DNA of 64,000 nucleotides from Paenibacillus_E sp040812395. GTDB lineage: Bacteria; Bacillota; Bacilli; Paenibacillales; NBRC-103111. The position numbers and the translations under genes were made by a program. Below the pieces are notes generated by a model that was not told the DNA's origin, ran no database searches, and worked only from the letters and a program-made list of their open reading frames with translations. The stretch is taken from positions 130,732 through 194,731 of the forward strand of contig NZ_JBFNXH010000011.1 in NCBI RefSeq assembly GCF_040812395.1. Reading direction: 5' to 3'. Numbering within the stretch: the stretch's first letter is position 1; every line of letters begins with the position of its first letter. Positions 61,792-64,000 of the stretch are shown piece by piece.

Positions 61792-62667
61792 TTACAGTAC
61801 TCTCTTTGCTCCTACATACCTTGCACTCCAGTAAGCGCTGGCCAAACTCTCAACAACAACGCCTCTGGACGTTGTAGACGAAATGAATTGATCATTGCCC
61901 AAGTAAATGCCCACATGATTGATGGTTTTCGAAGCGAAAAACACCAAATCTCCCGCCTTCAGATCCGTTACCGAGGTTCCCGCTTCACTATGCATAGCTA
62001 CTGAGGTTCTCGGTAAATCGATCCCCTTAGCCTCAAACACATAACGGACGAATCCAGAGCAATCGAATCCTCTTGGCGTTGTTCCTCCCCACGCATAGGG
62101 CGTTCCCATGTACGCGTTTGCCGTTTGCACGATTTGATCCGTCAGCGAAGGCGCGGGCGGTGCGGGCGGCGGTGGAGGAGCGATCCAAGCGGATTTGTGC
62201 TGCTTGCCATCGGCATTCACGATTGCAACTTGATTGCTTTCGTCCCACTCAATGGGCGAACCGAACGTCTCGGTGATGAAGCGCAGCGGAACGTATGTAT
62301 TACCTTGAAATAGGGTTGGACTGCTTTCCAAGCTGATCTTTTTGCTGTCCACGATGGCTTGCTGCTCGTCAGTCGTAAGTAAGATTGCCTGTTTGTTCCT
62401 TGTCAAGCCAACGACAACATCGTCGCCTTGCTTAGCCCATGCAACTTGATAGCCCAGCTTTTCGGTTAAAATCCGCAGCGGAACTTGCAGCACGCCCTTG
62501 CCGTCGATAAACGGCTGAACCTCAGGAAACTGAACGATTTCATCGTTAATCTGAACTTTGACCGGCAGCGAGGAAGCGGCTGCTTGGGCCGATGATACAG
62601 AGAAAAAAGGTACTGCCGCGCAAATGAATGCGCACGAACAAATAAGACGTTTTGCAACAGATTTCAA
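61792..62667 (-). CDS. Secreted NlpC/P60 cell-wall hydrolase with copper-amine-oxidase N-domain
   Basis: A 291-residue exported protein. Signal peptide residues 1-30 (SAQAA cleavage region), a copper-amine-oxidase-like N-terminal domain repeat (residues 33-150: VPLRILTEKLGYQVAW; TYVPLRFITETFGSPIEWDE), a Pro-rich linker (APPPPPAPPAP), then NlpC/P60 with catalytic C203 in GFDCSGFVRY and H251 in INHVGIYLG. It would cut peptide cross-links in peptidoglycan. TTG at 62667 has AAGGAGG 9 nt upstream. The frame open to 62751 crosses the riboswitch and is rejected. Control is by the c-di-AMP riboswitch upstream. Confidence 0.92.
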   Translation of the reverse strand: MKSVAKRLICSCAFICAAVPFFSVSSAQAAASSLPVKVQINDEIVQFPEVQPFIDGKGVLQVPLRILTEKLGYQVAWAKQGDDVVVGLTRNKQAILLTTDEQQAIVDSKKISLESSPTLFQGNTYVPLRFITETFGSPIEWDESNQVAIVNADGKQHKSAWIAPPPPPAPPAPSLTDQIVQTANAYMGTPYAWGGTTPRGFDCSGFVRYVFEAKGIDLPRTSVAMHSEAGTSVTDLKAGDLVFFASKTINHVGIYLGNDQFISSTTSRGVVVESLASAYWSARYVGAKRVL

Positions 62668-62685
62668 AACAACTTGCCTCCTTGA

Positions 62686-62812
62686 AGCCTCCGAGGTTAG
62701 TTGACGGGTTCGGGAAGAGGTTTCCCTAGCGTGCCCGGCGATGCCGAACAATCATTCACCCCAAGTAAAGAAGTCCCCCGTACCGGAGCTTTTGCTGCTC
62801 CGAGATTCGGCA
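62686..62812 (-). promoter_or_regulatory. ydaO-type c-di-AMP riboswitch
   Basis: Read on the minus strand, the leader has the class marks in order: a TGCCGAA arm pairing with TTCGGCA, a CGGAGC/GCTCCG stem, GGGGGACTTC, GGGGTGAAT (62754-62762), AGGG, CCCG and the 3' block GAACCCGTCAACTAACCTC (62693-62711). This matches the ydaO/yuaA consensus, which senses c-di-AMP and commonly turns off cell-wall hydrolase and potassium transport genes. The ribosome site lies directly after the aptamer, and I see no terminator hairpin, so translational control is possible. Confidence 0.9.
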
Positions 62813-62892
62813 TTTTTTGTCTCTGCTAGACTAGCATAATTCGAGCATAGGTTACAACTTTTGCGCTAGTGGTAAATGCTGGTAGAAATAGA

Positions 62893-63486
62893 TTAATGCG
62901 CTGCGACATCCGTGATCAGCGACAGCACCAACAGGATCGCCATAACTCCCCCGGCTATTCGGGCACGAAGCAGAGAACCTTGAGGCGCCGCATGATTCCC
63001 CGATAAAAGAACACTGTTTCGAATAGATCGATAATAAAAGAACGCTCCAGCCACGACTAAAATTACCTCCAAAGCGCTGCTGACTGCCGGCCATTGCCAC
63101 AAACTGAATCCTAACAGCGGAAGCCCGCCTGCATTCCCTGGAAGAAGCGGCATATCGACGCGGTGTACGAGCAAGTCCAGCAGCCAGTGGCTGAATGTGA
63201 GAAGGCCGATTGCGAGGCCGCCTCGTTTCCCCCACAGCTTCCAAGCGATGAGTGCTGCTAGAATCGCAATAATGCCTGCCCCTAGAAGCGAATGCGTATA
63301 ATCGGCATGAATGATGCCTTCGCCGTACCCCGTTCCGTTGCTGGTATCAATCTTCTCCACACCCGACAAGAACAAGGGTACGAATATAACATCAAGAAGC
63401 TGTGTACTTAGCATGAGGGCCCAGATTGGCACCTCTGGAGTTTTGGCTTTCACTGCAGCTGCGAGCCCGAAATGTCCAGCAAACAT
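62893..63486 (-). CDS. YdjM/LexA-regulated-type membrane-bound hydrolase family protein
   Basis: A 197-residue membrane protein with five helices. Conserved His and Asp residues occur in HFGLAAAVKAKTPEVP, QLLDVIFVPLF, IIHADYTHSLLG and LLTFSHWLLDLLVHRVDMPL, the pattern of the YdjM (PF04307) metal-dependent hydrolase family; enzyme activity is unproven. I use the ATG at 63486 with GGGGAGGAG 7 nt upstream. A 32-codon gene ends 1 nt upstream, so the two genes are translationally linked. Confidence 0.82.
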   Translation of the reverse strand: MFAGHFGLAAAVKAKTPEVPIWALMLSTQLLDVIFVPLFLSGVEKIDTSNGTGYGEGIIHADYTHSLLGAGIIAILAALIAWKLWGKRGGLAIGLLTFSHWLLDLLVHRVDMPLLPGNAGGLPLLGFSLWQWPAVSSALEVILVVAGAFFYYRSIRNSVLLSGNHAAPQGSLLRARIAGGVMAILLVLSLITDVAAH

Positions 63487-63487
63487 A

Positions 63488-63586
63488 TTACATCTCCTCC
63501 CCTTTCGATTTCTTTGCAAAGCGAACTCTACTTTCTAACCAACCGCATACAACGGTAAAGAGAAGCATAAATACAATAAATGACAT
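63488..63586 (-). CDS. 32-residue membrane microprotein upstream of the YdjM-like gene
   Basis: ATG at 63586 with ACAGGTGA upstream opens MSFIVFMLLFTVVCGWLESR, a single membrane helix, followed by a basic tail ending KKSKGEEM and TAA at 63488-63490. It has the next gene's ribosome site in its last codons and lies 1 nt from the next ATG. The helix-plus-charged-tail design and tight coupling support a real small gene. No family was recognised. Confidence 0.6.
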   Translation of the reverse strand: MSFIVFMLLFTVVCGWLESRVRFAKKSKGEEM

Positions 63587-63627
63587 GCCGATCACCTGTC
63601 CTTTTCGTTTTTACTAACTTAATTAGC

Positions 63628-63656
63628 ATTATAACTAATATAATTAGTTTACGCAA
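63628..63656 (-). promoter_or_regulatory. Promoter with perfect 7-3-7 palindrome in its spacer
   Basis: On the minus strand TTGCGT (63656-63651), exactly 17 nt, and TATAAT (63633-63628) form a promoter for the microprotein/YdjM-like pair. The spacer holds AACTAAT, three bases, ATTAGTT (63633-63649), a perfect dyad. A related half-site AATTAG occurs at 63621-63626. A repressor binding here would block transcription. Confidence 0.6.
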
Positions 63657-63722
63657 TATATTTTTTTCCGGATCAAGTGGGGCAATCGTACATTTTTATG
63701 CTGTCCTGCCAATCCTTCATAA

Positions 63723-63758
63723 CAAAAAAAAGACCACCATATTGGTGATCTTTTTTTC
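63723..63758 (-). terminator. Terminator after the tRNA cluster
   Basis: AAAGACCACC and GGTGATCTTT (one mismatch) pair around ATATT, with A- and T-runs on the two sides. It lies just downstream of the tRNA-Gly gene on the minus strand. Confidence 0.85.
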
Positions 63759-63765
63759 ATTATGA

Positions 63766-63836
63766 AGCGGGTGATGGGAATCGAACCCACGCTACCAGCT
63801 TGGAAGGCTGGAGTTCTACCATTGAACTACACCCGC
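63766..63836 (-). tRNA. tRNA-Gly (TCC)
   Basis: A 71-nt cloverleaf: acceptor GCGGGTG/CACCCGC, D-loop AGTTCAATGGTAGAAC, anticodon stem CCAGC with loop CTTCCAA (anticodon TCC), and T-arm GTGGGTTCGATTCCCAT. CCA is not encoded. Confidence 0.95.
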
Positions 63837-63841
63837 ACGTA

Positions 63842-63915
63842 TCGGGACGACACGATTTGAACATGCGACCCCCTGCTCCCAAAGCAGGTGCTCTACCAAG
63901 CTGAGCTACGTCCCG
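63842..63915 (-). tRNA. tRNA-Pro (TGG)
   Basis: A 74-nt cloverleaf: acceptor CGGGACG/CGTCCCG, D-arm GCTCAGCTTGGTAGAGC, anticodon loop TTTGGGA (anticodon TGG), T-loop GTTCAAATC and discriminator A. CCA is not encoded. Confidence 0.95.
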
Positions 63916-63937
63916 AGATTATGTACTTTCGTGAAAA

Positions 63938-64000
63938 TGGCGCGCCCTGAGAGATTCGAACTCCCGACCTTTTGATTCGTAGTCAAACACTCTATCCAGC
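63938..64000 (-). tRNA. tRNA-Arg (ACG), 5' end beyond the window
   Basis: The visible 3' part has an anticodon stem-loop TTTGACTACGAATCAAA (anticodon ACG), T-arm GGGAGTTCGAATCTCTC and acceptor strand AGGGCGC followed by G and an encoded CCA. The acceptor 5' strand and part of the D-arm lie past position 64000. Confidence 0.9.

Noticed and set aside
62668..62751. N-terminal extension of the NlpC/P60 gene
   Set aside because: It overlaps the c-di-AMP riboswitch, and the TTG at 62667 has a perfect ribosome site followed by a proper signal peptide.

Overview
The window looks like chromosomal DNA of an endospore-forming Gram-positive bacterium of the Paenibacillaceae (Paenibacillus or a close relative). 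The grounds are strong AGGAGG-type ribosome binding sites with frequent TTG and GTG starts, several sporulation-linked families (YheC/YheD ATP-grasp, YyaC, a YjcZ-like peptide, a SpoIIM-family protein), many carbohydrate ABC transporters and AraC/LacI/MocR regulators, and a ydaO-type c-di-AMP riboswitch. The species cannot be fixed from the sequence alone. No phage, insertion sequence, CRISPR array or rRNA was seen.

Layout. 1-3.1 kb: two glycosyltransferases and a YheC/YheD ATP-grasp protein, probably a spore-surface glycan locus. 3.2-7.4 kb: secreted phosphoesterase, PAP2 phosphatase, an ABC-2 exporter pair and a secreted protein. 7.6-10.1 kb: a glycosyltransferase and a Fur-controlled PepSY membrane protein. 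10.6-16.6 kb: YjcZ-like peptide, MBL hydrolase, thioredoxin-like protein, DedA, a divergent LysR/HPP pair, a macrolide-type glycosyltransferase and a cupredoxin. 17-19.6 kb: a wrecked GH4 glycosidase gene beside its probable AraC regulator, then a MocR regulator. 20.2-24.6 kb: azoreductase divergent from an Rrf2-NAT-XRE set, a quinone oxidoreductase and a 57-residue protein. 24.7-27.1 kb: Crp-MFS-GNAT operon. 27.3-33 kb: GH43 arabinosidase-type enzyme with its ABC importer and a divergent ArsR-type regulator. 33-41 kb: flavin reductase, then a MoxR/DUF58/DUF4129/DUF4350/RDD/SpoIIM membrane module. 41-48 kb: diguanylate cyclase, LacI regulator, TSUP permease and a second sugar ABC importer. 48-51 kb: a two-gene unit of unknown role (LQRTIGNR-motif coiled-coil protein plus methyltransferase-TPR protein). 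51-63.5 kb: topB, lspA-like, HAD, CcdC, YbaK, ABC exporter, YyaC, GT2, riboswitch-controlled NlpC/P60 hydrolase and a YdjM-like protein. 63.8-64 kb: Gly, Pro and Arg tRNAs.

The most unusual signal is non-coding. Three related elements (about 10.1-10.5, 19.65-20.2 and 56.07-56.6 kb) lie in the same orientation, each between convergent genes. Each carries four copies of a 17-nt unit in the order forward, forward, reverse, reverse, with unit starts separated by exactly 51, 58 and 51 nt in all three copies. Copy 3 is preceded by a separate 169-bp MITE-like inverted-repeat element. Other hidden items are a 32-residue membrane peptide gene, a c-di-AMP riboswitch and Fur boxes that lie inside over-extended reading frames, and perfect palindromic operator candidates.

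All calls were made by reading. No database search, folding program or alignment was run, so family names rest on recognised motifs and context.
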